From Methylorubrum salsuginis (GTDB lineage Bacteria > Pseudomonadota > Alphaproteobacteria > Rhizobiales > Beijerinckiaceae), in NCBI RefSeq assembly GCF_900114375.1, contig NZ_FOSV01000018.1:36726-100725 (forward strand): a DNA stretch of 64,000 nucleotides, written 5' to 3'. Under the pieces are notes generated by a model. That model worked only from the letters and a program-made list of their open reading frames with translations. It was not told the origin of the DNA and searched no databases. The position numbers were made by a program, and so were the translations under genes. Below, in pieces: positions 50,630 to 60,127 of this stretch; position 1 is the stretch's first letter, and each line of letters starts with the position of its first letter.

Positions 50630-52186
50630 ATGCCCGGAACCGAGATCCGCCTTGCCCTCGACGCGATCCCGATGGGGGGTATGAAGGAGGGATCGGCCGG
50701 GGACGAAAAGGTGCTGTTCGTGCGCGACGCCTCCGGCGTGCGGGCGTTCCAGGCCAAGTGCCCGCATCTCGGGGCACCGCTCGCCAAGGGCGAGATCTGC
50801 GGCGGACGCCTCTACTGCCCCTGGCACAAGGCCGCCTTCGCGCTGGCTGACGGAAGCCTCGAAGAGCCGCCGGCCCTCGATGCCCTGACGCGCTACCCGG
50901 TCCGCATCGAGGGGTCCGAAGCCGTCGCGACCCTCACGCCGGAGCCGGCGCCGACGAAGACGGCGGGCGCGACTGTGAGGAACGTGCTCATCGTAGGCTC
51001 CGGTGCCGCAGCCGTCGCCTGCGTGAAGACGCTGCGCCGCGAAGGCTATGACGGGCCCATCACCATGGTCGGTCGCGAAGCATACCCGCCCTACGACCGG
51101 ACCAAGCTCTCCAAGCAGTTCCTGGCCAAGCCCACCCCGCCGGAGAAGATGCTGATCGAGCCCGATTTCGACGGGATCAACAAGGTCGAACGCATCACCG
51201 CACAGGTCGCCAGGGTCGATCCCACGCGACGCAATATCACCCTGGAGGACGGCCGGACCTTGAGCGCGGACGCGATCCTCGTCGCCACCGGAAGCCGGGC
51301 GGTGGTGCCGGACTTCCCCGGCAAGGACCTCGGCGGGGTGTTCACCCTGCGCAGCCTCGACGACGCGCTGCATGTGAGCGAGGCGGCAGGCGAGGGCGGC
51401 GGGTCCGTCGTCGTGGTGGGCGCCGGCTTCATCGGCATGGAGGCTGCCGCGTTCCTCACGAAGCGCGGGCTGTCCGTCACCGTGCTGGCGCGCGAGGAAA
51501 CGCCCTTCGCCAAGCGCTTCGGCGAAGTGGTCGGCACGGCGCTCAAGCGGTACCATGCCGGTAACGGCATCACCTTCGAGACCGGCTCCGTCGCCAGGAT
51601 CGTCGGCACCAGCCACGTCGAAGCCGTCGAGACGGAGGACGGACGGCGCTTTTCGGCCGACATCGTTCTCGTCGGCGCTGGCGCCAAGCCGGAAACCAGC
51701 CTGATCGCGGACGTCGAGCTCGACGAGGCCGGCGGCCTCGCGGTCCCCGGCGACCTCAAGCTCGCGGAGGGTATCTGGATCGCGGGCGATATCGCCGCCT
51801 TCCCCGAGACGTCGAGTGGCCAGACCGCGCGGATCGAACATTGGCGTCTCGCGCAGCAGCACGGCACGCATGTCGCCCATGCTATCCTCGGCCGGAGCGG
51901 CGTGTTCGCGGGCGCTCCGTTCTTCTGGAGCAACCAGGGCGACAAGCGCCTCGATTACGGCGGATACGCCGAAGGGTTCGACCGGATCGTGATGCAGGGC
52001 GATCCTGCCGCCCTCGACTTCATCGCCTACTACGTCACGGGCGACAGGGTGACGGCCGCCTGCAGCATCGGTCGCAACAGTGCCTTCACGGCATTCCTGC
52101 ACCTGCTCGGTCTCGGCCGTCTGCCCTCGGCGGCCGAGATCGAGGCCGGGGCGGACCTGCCTGACCTTGCGCGGGAGGCTGCCTAG
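50630..52186 (+). CDS. Rieske [2Fe-2S]/FAD-dependent pyridine-nucleotide oxidoreductase
   Basis: The 518-residue protein fuses an N-terminal Rieske domain (CPHLGAPL and CPWHKAAF, ligands Cys-His and Cys-His, about residues 43-66) to a ferredoxin-reductase-like FAD/NAD(P)H module with two dinucleotide motifs, LIVGSGAAAVACV (about 118) and VVVVGAGFIGMEAA (about 260). This AIF-like architecture usually passes electrons from NAD(P)H to a ferredoxin or oxygenase; no partner is adjacent. The ATG at 50630 follows an AAAAGGG site. It is complete. Confidence 0.9.
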   Translation: MPGTEIRLALDAIPMGGMKEGSAGDEKVLFVRDASGVRAFQAKCPHLGAPLAKGEICGGRLYCPWHKAAFALADGSLEEPPALDALTRYPVRIEGSEAVATLTPEPAPTKTAGATVRNVLIVGSGAAAVACVKTLRREGYDGPITMVGREAYPPYDRTKLSKQFLAKPTPPEKMLIEPDFDGINKVERITAQVARVDPTRRNITLEDGRTLSADAILVATGSRAVVPDFPGKDLGGVFTLRSLDDALHVSEAAGEGGGSVVVVGAGFIGMEAAAFLTKRGLSVTVLAREETPFAKRFGEVVGTALKRYHAGNGITFETGSVARIVGTSHVEAVETEDGRRFSADIVLVGAGAKPETSLIADVELDEAGGLAVPGDLKLAEGIWIAGDIAAFPETSSGQTARIEHWRLAQQHGTHVAHAILGRSGVFAGAPFFWSNQGDKRLDYGGYAEGFDRIVMQGDPAALDFIAYYVTGDRVTAACSIGRNSAFTAFLHLLGLGRLPSAAEIEAGADLPDLAREAA

Positions 52187-52370
52187 AGCATCAGAATGGG
52201 CGAAAAGCCGGTATGCGTCGCACCCTGCGCGAACGTCCGGTTCGCTCGGGGTTGCGTCGAGGTGAGGCAACCCCGTTCCGCAACGTGGCCCTATTCAAAC
52301 CGTTCGCGTTCTTCCTACCTCCAAGCCCCAGAGCGAGCCGGCTTCGACCGCGCGATGTCGTCGGAGCACT

Positions 52371-53930
52371 TCAAGCGCTGGAGCGCCCCACCGCCAGGAA
52401 CCGCTCCGCCGTCCGCAGCGCCAACGCCATGATCGTCAGGGCCGGGTTCGCGGCGAGCGAACTCGGGAAGGTCGAGCCGTCGCTGATCCAGAGGTTGTCG
52501 ATCTCGAAGCTGCGCCCGTACGGATCGACGACCGCCGTGTCGCCGTCGTGGCCCATCCGACAGGTGCCGAGGGTGTGGGCGACGCGCTCCAGCACCCAGA
52601 CGTCCTTGGCGCCGGCCGCCTCCCAGAGGTCGCGCATGACCTTCGTGGCGTGCACGTTCAGCCGGTTCTCGTTGGTGCTGTAGCCGAAATCGATCCGCGC
52701 CTTGCGCATCCCGCGGGCGTCGGTCTCGTCGGAGAGGGCGAGAACGTTGGCGTCGCAGGGCAGCGTCTCGCCGTTGATGCCGATCCCCGCGAGGTGGTTG
52801 TAGCGCCCGAGATAGTCGAGGAGCGGCTGCCCCCACAGGCCGCGGCCGCGGGCGACGGCGTTCGCGAAGGTCACGGGAACCACGCCGAGACTCTGGATCA
52901 GGTAGCCCCCCGCGAAGTCCGCGTCCTCCGGGCGGATGAAATCCTCGGTGATGAGGGAGGAGGGGTAGCCCCGGTTCATCCGCACCTCGTGATCGAAGGT
53001 GCCCCAGACCTGCGTCGCGACATGGCCCATGTAGTTGCGACCGACCTGCCCGCTGCCGTTGGCGAGGCCGGTGTGCAGGAGGAGGCGCGGCGTCTCGACG
53101 GCACCCGCGCAGAGAAAGACTGCCCGGCAGCGCTGGCGGCGCTCTCGCCCATCCTTCATGTAGAGTACCGCCGCGATGCGGCCGTCCCGATCCCGCTCGA
53201 AGCCGTGGGCGAAGCTCTCCGGCCGGATCTCGGCGCCGTGGGAGACGGCGAGCGGCAGGTAGGTGACGTCCATGCTCGCCTTGGCGCCGGTGCGGCAGCC
53301 CTGGTGGCAGAAGCCGCAATTGATGCAGCCCTGGCGCACCGGCCCGCCCTCGGACTCGAAATCCCGGGAGACGACCGCCGCCGGCGCGTCGGCCCAGCGG
53401 ATGCCCCGGGCCTCGCAGGCCCCGGCCATCAGCTCGGCCGGGCCGTTGCGAAGCACCGGGGGAAGGGGATACCGGCGCTCGGCATCCCACGGGTAGCTCC
53501 GCGGCCCCGATACGCCGAGGAACGCTTCCACCCGCTCGTAGAACGGCCGCAACTCGCCGTGCGAAATCGGCCAGTCGACGCCCTCACCGGTCTCGGTGTG
53601 CAGCCGCAGGTCGCGGGCATCGGCCCGGGGGACGAAGGCGCCCCAGTGCAGCATCGAGCCGCCGACGCCGGTGCCGCTGTTGTTCCCGCCGAACGCCTCG
53701 GGCGTAGAGCCGCCGCTGAGACGCTCCTCCGTCCAGTAAATCTCCTCGGCAAGGGTCTCGTCGAAGGCGAATGTCTCCGGCGTGAAGTTCGGCCCGGCCT
53801 CCAGGGCGACGACCTTCAGGCCCGCCGCCGCGAGGATGGCGAGGACGGGCGCGCCCCCCGCCCCGGTGCCGATGACGACGGCATCGACCGTCTCGTCCTC
53901 GGAATGGGTCCGCATCGCGTCGAGATTCAT
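52371..53930 (-). CDS. GMC-family FAD-dependent oxidoreductase
   Basis: The 519-residue protein oxidises an alcohol or sugar substrate through FAD. The N terminus has the FAD-binding motif VIGTGAGGAPVL (about 19-30) and ALEAGP, the middle has GGSMLHWGAF and CINCGFCHQGC (a Cys-rich stretch seen in gluconate/cholesterol-type members), and the C terminus has AHTLGTCRMG and NLWISDGSTFP with the catalytic His region. It is translationally coupled (ATGA) to the upstream fusion protein that carries a gluconate-2-dehydrogenase subunit-3 domain, so the two are likely one enzyme. Confidence 0.92.
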   Translation of the reverse strand: MNLDAMRTHSEDETVDAVVIGTGAGGAPVLAILAAAGLKVVALEAGPNFTPETFAFDETLAEEIYWTEERLSGGSTPEAFGGNNSGTGVGGSMLHWGAFVPRADARDLRLHTETGEGVDWPISHGELRPFYERVEAFLGVSGPRSYPWDAERRYPLPPVLRNGPAELMAGACEARGIRWADAPAAVVSRDFESEGGPVRQGCINCGFCHQGCRTGAKASMDVTYLPLAVSHGAEIRPESFAHGFERDRDGRIAAVLYMKDGRERRQRCRAVFLCAGAVETPRLLLHTGLANGSGQVGRNYMGHVATQVWGTFDHEVRMNRGYPSSLITEDFIRPEDADFAGGYLIQSLGVVPVTFANAVARGRGLWGQPLLDYLGRYNHLAGIGINGETLPCDANVLALSDETDARGMRKARIDFGYSTNENRLNVHATKVMRDLWEAAGAKDVWVLERVAHTLGTCRMGHDGDTAVVDPYGRSFEIDNLWISDGSTFPSSLAANPALTIMALALRTAERFLAVGRSSA

Positions 53931-55375
53931 CGTGCGGACTCCTCGGCCAAGGGCTTCGAAGGCTCGGGCTTCCAGGGCTTGGGCTCCCAGGGCTCGGGCG
54001 TATCGAGGCGCGTGTTGGTAAAGCCCGGCAGACCCCGGGCGATGGGAGCAGGGCTGTCGCCCCCCGCCCCGATGCCGGAGAAGCCGAGCCGCGCGAGGGC
54101 GGCCGGGTGGGACAGATAGAGGCGGGCGGCATCGGCCCGTGCATCCTCGAACCAGAACCGCATCCGGTCGGCGTCGAGCCTCCCGCCGAGGGCGGGCGGC
54201 ACTGCGAGCTCGCCCTTCTGCGCGAGGGTCAGAAGCGCGTCCTGCCGGTCCCCGGCGAGGACGACGAAGGGGCGCTCATGCGTTGCACGGGAGGCGGCGT
54301 CGAGGGTGCGCAGGGCGGCGCGATACGCCTCGTCGTCCGCGGGCAGGGCGATGAATCGCCAACCGTCGCCCCTGCCGGCGGCGAGGCGTGCATCGACCCG
54401 CGCCGCGGCATCGAGGCCGGCGACCGGCAGGACCCGCGCGAAGACCGCCCGCAGGATCGCGAGTTCCACCGGATCGAGGGCCTGCGGGGCATAGGCCGGG
54501 TCGTCGGCCGCGGCCCGCTCGTTCAGGGCCGAGCGCAGCCGGGAATTCACCCGGTCGCTGGCGATCAAGTCGGCGTAGCCCGGGGGAATCGTGGGCGGGG
54601 CTGCGCGGGGCTCGCTCGGCCCGGCGGCATGATCGAGGATCGCCCGCGCGAGCGCGTCCGGCTTCTCGAGCGGGAGCAGGTGGCCGACGCCGTCGACGGT
54701 GGCGAGGTGGCCGTGGGCGAGGTGAGGCAGGGTCAGCGCCGCCTGCGCGTCCGGGCCGAGATCGGCATCCGCGCTGCCGGCCAAGACCAGCGCAGGGGTA
54801 CGCAGCACGCCGACCCGGCGGCAGAGATCCTCGCGGGCACCGGAGTCGAGCCACGCCTTCCAGGCCGCGGGCGCGGCCCGGAGCACGTCGTCCGTCGCCA
54901 AGTCTTCGAGGTCGGACGGAAGGGAGGCGCCGACATTGGCCTGAACGAACTTGCGAGCTTCCCTGGCACGAGTCTCGGAATCGGCATCGATCCACGACAG
55001 CATCCGGCTACGCCGGTCTTCCGGGATCGGCTCCGGGCTCGGCGGCGAGCCTGAGACCAGCACGAGGCCGCTCAGCCCGGCAAGGTGTGTATCCCCGTCC
55101 TCCGCCCGGCGGGCGAGGGTGAGGGCGACCTTGGCGCCCATGCTGTGACCGGCGAGACGATAGGGGCCGGATCGGGCCGCGATGGCCCCGGCGATCCTGT
55201 CGGCCATCGCATCGACGCTGTATCCGCTTTCTTCGCGGGCGTCGCCGAAGCCGGGCAGGTCGAGGGGGACGACCCGCATGGCCCCGGCCAAAGCCTCGAC
55301 GAGAGGAGTCCACGTCCGGGCGCTTCCGCCGAGAAAGTGAAGGCAGAACAGTGTGTCGGGGGCGCGTCCGGTCAT
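53927..55375 (-). CDS. Alpha/beta-hydrolase fused to a gluconate 2-dehydrogenase subunit 3-like domain
   Basis: Residues 1 to about 255 form an alpha/beta-hydrolase with nucleophile elbow GHSMG (Ser near 97), the oxyanion region LHFLGGSA and a late His in GVGHLLP. After a linker, residues about 270-455 resemble the small subunit of gluconate 2-dehydrogenase-type flavoenzymes (DPVELAILRAVFARVLP, then ARLYLSHPAALARLGF). The tail is Pro/Lys/Glu repeats (EPWEPKPWKPEP). The stop overlaps the GMC-oxidoreductase start. No frameshift is seen at the junction, so it is a genuine fusion. Confidence 0.8.
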   Translation of the reverse strand: MTGRAPDTLFCLHFLGGSARTWTPLVEALAGAMRVVPLDLPGFGDAREESGYSVDAMADRIAGAIAARSGPYRLAGHSMGAKVALTLARRAEDGDTHLAGLSGLVLVSGSPPSPEPIPEDRRSRMLSWIDADSETRAREARKFVQANVGASLPSDLEDLATDDVLRAAPAAWKAWLDSGAREDLCRRVGVLRTPALVLAGSADADLGPDAQAALTLPHLAHGHLATVDGVGHLLPLEKPDALARAILDHAAGPSEPRAAPPTIPPGYADLIASDRVNSRLRSALNERAAADDPAYAPQALDPVELAILRAVFARVLPVAGLDAAARVDARLAAGRGDGWRFIALPADDEAYRAALRTLDAASRATHERPFVVLAGDRQDALLTLAQKGELAVPPALGGRLDADRMRFWFEDARADAARLYLSHPAALARLGFSGIGAGGDSPAPIARGLPGFTNTRLDTPEPWEPKPWKPEPSKPLAEESAR

Positions 55376-55617
55376 GCGCCGGACATCGCACGAGCTTGAC
55401 TGAGTTCAAGCCAGTGCGACATCGCAGGCGAGATCAACCGTGGCAGGTGAAGACCGTTACCCGCTTCGCCCTGGGCGCGGGGTGCGAAGACCCCGTTTTC
55501 CCGGCCCGAGGCCTGGACCGCCGTAAGCGTCACGCCTGCAGAGCCACCTCGTTCCGGCACTGTCTCGCATCAGGCAACACGACACGAAGACGATGCCGGG
55601 CGGGCCGCTCGTTCCCA
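55376..55617. other. Intergenic region
   Basis: These about 240 bases separate two minus-strand genes and include the upstream region of the hydrolase fusion gene. No gene, repeat or clear terminator is visible. Confidence 0.3.
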
Positions 55618-56844
55618 TCAGGATCGCGCGCTCGACGGTTCAGCCATCCGGGTCAGCAAGAGGGCTGCGGCGGTTCCGATGGCGCTGGATACGAGGAATG
55701 CCGCGGTGAACCCGCTGAGGTCGACGATGCTGCCGGCAAGCACGTTCGAGAGGGCAATGGCGACCCCCTGGATGGTCGCGATGGCCCCCGAGGCGAGGTT
55801 GTAGCGGCTCTTGTCCTCCATGAAATCGGCGATCATCAGCGGCTTGATGGCGCTGTAGAGGCCGGTGCTTACGCCCTCCAAGGACTGGACCGCGAAGAGC
55901 CAGATGGCGTCGTCGGACACGGTGTAAAGCAGCGCCCGGACGGGCAGCATCGCGAACGCGAACAGGATGATAGGCTTGCGCCCCCAGCCGTCGGCGAAGC
56001 GCCCGACCATGATGGCCATGGGCAGCATCACTACCTGGGCTGCGATGATGGTCGTTGACGTAATCGCGGCCGACCAGTTCTCGTGCGCCAGCGAGATCTT
56101 CTGGGCGACGAGTGAAGCCATAGGTCCGTTCGCCAGCTGAAACAGGAAGATCGACGCTGCGAAGACGAGAAGGGGACGGTTGCCGAGCAGCACCTTGAGC
56201 GCGGCGCCGCCCTTCGCCTTGGGCTTCACCTCCTCGGCGAGCTCTTGCCCGACGATGTCGCGTGGGATGGACAGCACCGCCGCGGCGGCGGCGAGCGACA
56301 AGGCAGGAACCAGGAAGAAGACGCTCCGGTCCGGGAAGCCGTACCCTACCAGGGCGATCAGGACGGCAATGCAGACGTTGCCGCCGCGGTACCACGCGCT
56401 GTTGCGGCCCATGCGGCGCGAGAGGCGCGCCTTCGGAAAGATGCCGAGCGTAAGTCCGGCGACGGTCGGGGTGAAGCTGCTGCCCGCCGCGGTCAGCACC
56501 GTGAACGCCACCAGCACCGGCCAGAACTGCGGCCAAATCGCGATCACCGCGGCCCCGATCGACGCCGCCAGCAGGGCGGCCACGATGGCCATTCGCTTGT
56601 CGCGCGCTGCGTCGATGACGGCGCCGAGGGGGGCCTGCAGGCCGACCCCAATGAGACCCGCGATGGTGGTCACCAACCCGACCGTCGTCGCGCTCCATTC
56701 CCGATGGACGAGCAGGAAGACGTTGAGGTAGGGCCGGAGCCCACCGTTCACGTCGACCAGGGTCAGATTCAGCAAGTCGAACTTGCGCGGATGCAGATCC
56801 CGCGCCCCTCTGGTTTCGTCCGGCCGTTCCGCCGTCCCGCTCAT
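55618..56844 (-). CDS. Major facilitator superfamily transporter
   Basis: The 408-residue protein has about 12 hydrophobic segments in two halves and MFS loop motifs (GAVIDAARDKR between segments 2 and 3, and GRFADGWGRKPI between 8 and 9). Substrate is not evident; the set FDLLNLTLVDVNGGLRPYLN at the N terminus is shared by a group of uncharacterised MFS proteins. The ATG at 56844 was chosen because the residues before it in the longer frame are not membrane-protein-like. No operon partner is obvious. Confidence 0.88.
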   Translation of the reverse strand: MSGTAERPDETRGARDLHPRKFDLLNLTLVDVNGGLRPYLNVFLLVHREWSATTVGLVTTIAGLIGVGLQAPLGAVIDAARDKRMAIVAALLAASIGAAVIAIWPQFWPVLVAFTVLTAAGSSFTPTVAGLTLGIFPKARLSRRMGRNSAWYRGGNVCIAVLIALVGYGFPDRSVFFLVPALSLAAAAAVLSIPRDIVGQELAEEVKPKAKGGAALKVLLGNRPLLVFAASIFLFQLANGPMASLVAQKISLAHENWSAAITSTTIIAAQVVMLPMAIMVGRFADGWGRKPIILFAFAMLPVRALLYTVSDDAIWLFAVQSLEGVSTGLYSAIKPLMIADFMEDKSRYNLASGAIATIQGVAIALSNVLAGSIVDLSGFTAAFLVSSAIGTAAALLLTRMAEPSSARS

Positions 56845-57005
56845 GCTCTCATGACACCTGTTCTCGTCTCGACGTGACGGGAAGTGACGTTCCTGCACCG
56901 ATTGCGTTCCATCGGCGCGCTCGCTCCCTCTCTCGCAGCCATGGATGTCGTCGCAGCGGTGTGGCTCGGCGCGCGGAGCCGCATGAGTGACCTACGCCCC
57001 CGCCA

Positions 57006-58052
57006 TCAACGCACCGCCTCGATGGCTTCCTTGGCGTCGCGGTGATCCTTCTCCGAGGCCGTCGGGGCGTCATGTCGTGCGGGTGCGTGCGGCGCGCGGC
57101 AAAGGCTGACCGTGATCGGAAAGTGGTCCGAGCCGACGTCGTCCAGGCGTTCCATGTCGACGAGCAGGAAGTGCTCGCTGAAGAAGATGTGGTCGAGGGG
57201 CCAGCGCGCGAACGGGTACTGCGCATGGAACGTCGCGAAGAGGCCACGTCCCTGGCGGGGATCGAGCAGGCCGCTGAGATTCTGGAAAAGCTGGTTGGTG
57301 CGCGACCAAGCCACATCGTTGAGGTCGCCGGCCACGATGGTCGGCCCCTTGGTCCGGGCGACCTCTCGGGCCACCATTACGAGTTCGCCGTCGCGCGGTG
57401 CGCTGCTGTGGCCCGGATGGGGTGGCCGCGGGTGCAGCCCGTGGAAGGTGACGGCCTCCCCGCTGGGCAGGACGATGGTGGTGCGCAACGACGGGACATC
57501 CTTCTGCAGAAGGAAGCGGATCGTCGGATCGCGCAGCGGGAGCCGCGAGTAGAACAGCAGGCCGTAAGTGTTATCCTGGGGCTGCTCGACCTTGTTCGGA
57601 TAGCGGTCGCGCAAGGGCGCCATCGCCGATTGCCAGCCGGCGTTGGTTTCGAGCAGCAGAACGATGTCCGGCGACTGTCTCTCGATCAGGTCGAGGGTGA
57701 CGCCGTAGTCCCGGTTCGACTGCAGCACGTTGAGCACGACCAGGCTGACCCGGTCGCCCGCGTCGCAGCTCTCGGCCGCCTTGGCCTGGGTCGCGGCGAG
57801 CGGCGTGAACGGCAGAATGTGGCTGCCTTGAAGCGCTAGCGCAGCCAGCATCGCAATCGACAAGATCACCGCCGTGGCGTCCCGTGACGTCACGAGAAGC
57901 GCGAGGATACAAGCGCTGAGGGCCACGGCGATCTGCAGACGAGGAAAATCCAGGCTGCGCACGAAGCCGAGATCGGTCGGCACGAGGGGCAGAAACGTCG
58001 CCACGGTCAACAAGGCCGCGACGGCCTTCAGGGCTGTCGAAAGATACGTCAA
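57006..58052 (-). CDS. Membrane-anchored endonuclease/exonuclease/phosphatase-family protein
   Basis: The 348-residue product has three N-terminal membrane segments (about 5-25, 38-55, 60-80) and a periplasmic EEP domain (about 100-325) with VVLNVLQSNRDY, PDIVLLLETN, GDLNDVAWS and a terminal SDHFPI, the metal-binding and catalytic pattern of the fold. Proteins of this type act on phosphodiesters or nucleic acids; the substrate is unknown. Downstream about 160 bases lies the MFS gene in the same direction. Confidence 0.87.
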   Translation of the reverse strand: MTYLSTALKAVAALLTVATFLPLVPTDLGFVRSLDFPRLQIAVALSACILALLVTSRDATAVILSIAMLAALALQGSHILPFTPLAATQAKAAESCDAGDRVSLVVLNVLQSNRDYGVTLDLIERQSPDIVLLLETNAGWQSAMAPLRDRYPNKVEQPQDNTYGLLFYSRLPLRDPTIRFLLQKDVPSLRTTIVLPSGEAVTFHGLHPRPPHPGHSSAPRDGELVMVAREVARTKGPTIVAGDLNDVAWSRTNQLFQNLSGLLDPRQGRGLFATFHAQYPFARWPLDHIFFSEHFLLVDMERLDDVGSDHFPITVSLCRAPHAPARHDAPTASEKDHRDAKEAIEAVR

Positions 58053-58157
58053 AGCCGTTCCGTCGCTTAGGTACCGCGGGAATCCGAACAGGTATCAGGC
58101 TGCACACGACCATCCTGCCGATGGCGAGCCGAGGCGCGATGTTATCAGCCCGTCGCG

Positions 58158-58229
58158 ATTTCGATTTCTGCATGGGGCTTCTGCACACACATCAAAACGG
58201 TTGGAAAACGGCGGGTTCTTCGCGCACAG
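58158..58229. repeat. Dispersed intergenic repeat B, diverged copy
   Basis: This copy has GATTTCGATTTCTGCATGGG, GCTTCTGCACACACATCAAA and GGAAAACGGCGGGTTCTTCG. It shares order and spacing with the copies at 19025 and 22899, but the central dyad is damaged. It lies between the divergent genes at 58052 and 58301. Confidence 0.6.
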
Positions 58230-58300
58230 CTTCTGATTGGCTGTAACCCAACTCGATGTCCGACGAACGCTATGGAACCAGTTCGCCTTCGGAGCTCACC

Positions 58301-58996
58301 ATGGCGCCTCGCCCCTTTCGTCGTCTTGCCGTTCTGCTGCCGACCCTGCTCCTGTCCGGCGCCTCCCAGGCACGACCCGTCGTGCTGGAACTGTTCACGT
58401 CTCAGGGGTGCTCATCCTGCCCGCCGGCCGAGGCCCTGCTCGGCGAGCTCGCCTCGGATGCCGATCTTCTGCCCCTCGGTTTTCATGTTACCTACTGGAA
58501 CCATCTCGGGTGGAAGGATACCGCCTCCTCCCAAAGCGCGACGGAGCGGCAGGCCGACTATGCTCGGCGCCTCGGCGAGAGAAGCTTCACGCCGCAACTC
58601 GTGATCGACGGATGCCGGAGCGTCGTGGGATCGCGCCGTACGGAGGTCGCCGCGGCCGTATCGCAGGCCAAGGCCGAGATCGGTTCGGAGGTCGCGACGA
58701 CACTCTCGCGCCGGAACGATCGCATCGACGTCCGCCTCGGTTCCGGTGTGGGGAGCGCCCAGGTGATCCTCCTCGGCTTCGACAAATCCGTGCGCACGCC
58801 GATCGCTCGGGGCGAAAACGGAGGGCGGACGATCCTGCAGACCAATGTCGTGCGCTCCATGCGGACGCTCGGCATGTGGTCGGGCAAACCCCTGGAGTTC
58901 AGCGAGGCCCCACCTGCCGGTCAGGAGGTGGCCGTGATCGTGCAACGATCGGACGGTCGAATCGTCGGGGCCGCCCGTCTCACGCCGGAACTCTGA
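58301..58996 (+). CDS. DUF1223 exported thioredoxin-fold protein
   Basis: The 231-residue product has a signal peptide (about 1-24) and the DUF1223 signature ELFTSQGCSSCPPAE with the Cys pair at 37 and 40, followed by PLGFHVTYWN, GWKDTASS and FTPQLVIDG. The thioredoxin-like fold suggests a thiol redox role, but no member is well characterised. The ATG at 58301 has GGAG 6 bases upstream and gives a proper signal peptide, unlike the longer frame from 58256. Confidence 0.88.
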   Translation: MAPRPFRRLAVLLPTLLLSGASQARPVVLELFTSQGCSSCPPAEALLGELASDADLLPLGFHVTYWNHLGWKDTASSQSATERQADYARRLGERSFTPQLVIDGCRSVVGSRRTEVAAAVSQAKAEIGSEVATTLSRRNDRIDVRLGSGVGSAQVILLGFDKSVRTPIARGENGGRTILQTNVVRSMRTLGMWSGKPLEFSEAPPAGQEVAVIVQRSDGRIVGAARLTPEL

Positions 58997-59191
58997 GGCG
59001 CCGATGGACAGCGAACAGCTCCGGCGCCGGCAACACGGGGCAGAGTGCAAGCCGCCCCGGTCCATGCCGGAGCCTCGGCCGGACGCCGTGCGGCGAAAAA
59101 TTTTCCCGCCAGGCGTAACCGCGAGGAGCCTGCTGGCGAAACACCGTGCAGTGCCATCCTCCCCCTCGGCACCGCCACGAAGGATCACCCC

Positions 59192-59449
59192 ATGAGCATG
59201 TTCCTGCGCATCGCCTCCGCTCTCGTCCTCGCCACGACCTTTGCGGCCGCCCCCGCGCTCGCGACCGAGACCATGTCCAAGGATTCCATGTCGAAGGACG
59301 GCATGGCCAAAGGCACGATGGCCAAGGATTCGATGGCCAAGGACGGCATGAGCAAGGACTCGATGTCGAAGGACGGGATGGCCAAGGACTCGATGGCCAA
59401 GGACTCCATGTCGAAGGACGGCATGGCCAAGGACTCGATGAAGAAGTAG
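59192..59449 (+). CDS. Pentapeptide MXKDX repeat protein
   Basis: The 85-residue product has a signal peptide (residues 1-25, ending ALAT) and then about eleven tandem pentapeptides of the form M-(S/A)-K-D-(S/G), the pattern of the MXKDX repeat family. The underlying DNA is a 15-base tandem repeat. Function is unknown. Homologues are regularly found near ECF sigma/NrsF genes, as here, so it may be a target of that sigma factor. Repeat number is likely to vary between strains. Confidence 0.92.
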   Translation: MSMFLRIASALVLATTFAAAPALATETMSKDSMSKDGMAKGTMAKDSMAKDGMSKDSMSKDGMAKDSMAKDSMSKDGMAKDSMKK

Positions 59450-59512
59450 CCTTTCGAAGACGGCACGGTGCGGGTGACCCGTCCGGGCCGCCCGTTCCTG
59501 CGGCCTGCCCCC

Positions 59513-60127
59513 ATGGCCTCCGGAACCGCCCTGATCATGCCCGCTCAGCCGATGGCGTCATCGGAAGAGGCGTCGCTCCGCGCTGCCATGACGGCGGCTC
59601 AGAACGGTGACGCCGCGGCCTATCGTGCCCTCTTGCGCCTGTGTGTTCCCCTGATCTCCGCCATGGTGCGGGCCAAGGGGGTACGGGGTGCCGCCGTCGA
59701 CGACGTCGTTCAGGAGACGCTGCTGACCGTTCATCGCGCCCGTGCCACCTACGATCCGTCCAGGCCCTTCCTGCCCTGGCTCCGTGCGATCGCGCAGAGG
59801 CGGGCGATCGATGCGTTGAGACGGGCCGGGCGCCGCCCGCGCGAGGTCCACGACCCACTGGCCTACGAGGCGGGCGTCGACGACGGCCCCTTGCCCGGCC
59901 AGGCCCTGGACGTGGGCGAGCGCGGCCGGATCCTCGCGGCGGCGGTCGCGCAGCTTCCGGAGGGACAGCGCCAAGCGATCGAACAGATCGCTCTGCGCGA
60001 ACTCTCGCTCGACGAGGCGTCCGCCTCTACCGGGCGGACCAAGGGCGCGTTGAAGGTCAATTTTCACAGGGCCCTCAAGGCCCTGCGCACCTCTCTCTCA
60101 TCCGCCAAGGGGGACACGGATGCCTGA
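59513..60127 (+). CDS. ECF-family RNA polymerase sigma factor
   Basis: The 204-residue protein has region 2 (YRALLRLCVPLISAMVRAK, DDVVQETLLTVHRARATYDP, PFLPWLRAIAQRRAIDALRR, about residues 40-110) and region 4 (LPEGQRQAIEQIALRELSLD, GRTKGALKVNFHRALKALR). Its partner is the NrsF-type protein, whose start lies 8 bases inside this gene. The ATG at 59513 or at 59537 may be the true start. In related bacteria such pairs respond to heavy metal or oxidative stress; the cytochrome b and molybdoenzyme genes that follow are candidate targets. Confidence 0.93.
   Translation: MASGTALIMPAQPMASSEEASLRAAMTAAQNGDAAAYRALLRLCVPLISAMVRAKGVRGAAVDDVVQETLLTVHRARATYDPSRPFLPWLRAIAQRRAIDALRRAGRRPREVHDPLAYEAGVDDGPLPGQALDVGERGRILAAAVAQLPEGQRQAIEQIALRELSLDEASASTGRTKGALKVNFHRALKALRTSLSSAKGDTDA

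Noticed and set aside
59270..59446. Tandem 15-base repeats as a CRISPR array
   Set aside because: There are no unique spacers; the units translate as M-x-K-D-x pentapeptides in one frame of an exported protein.
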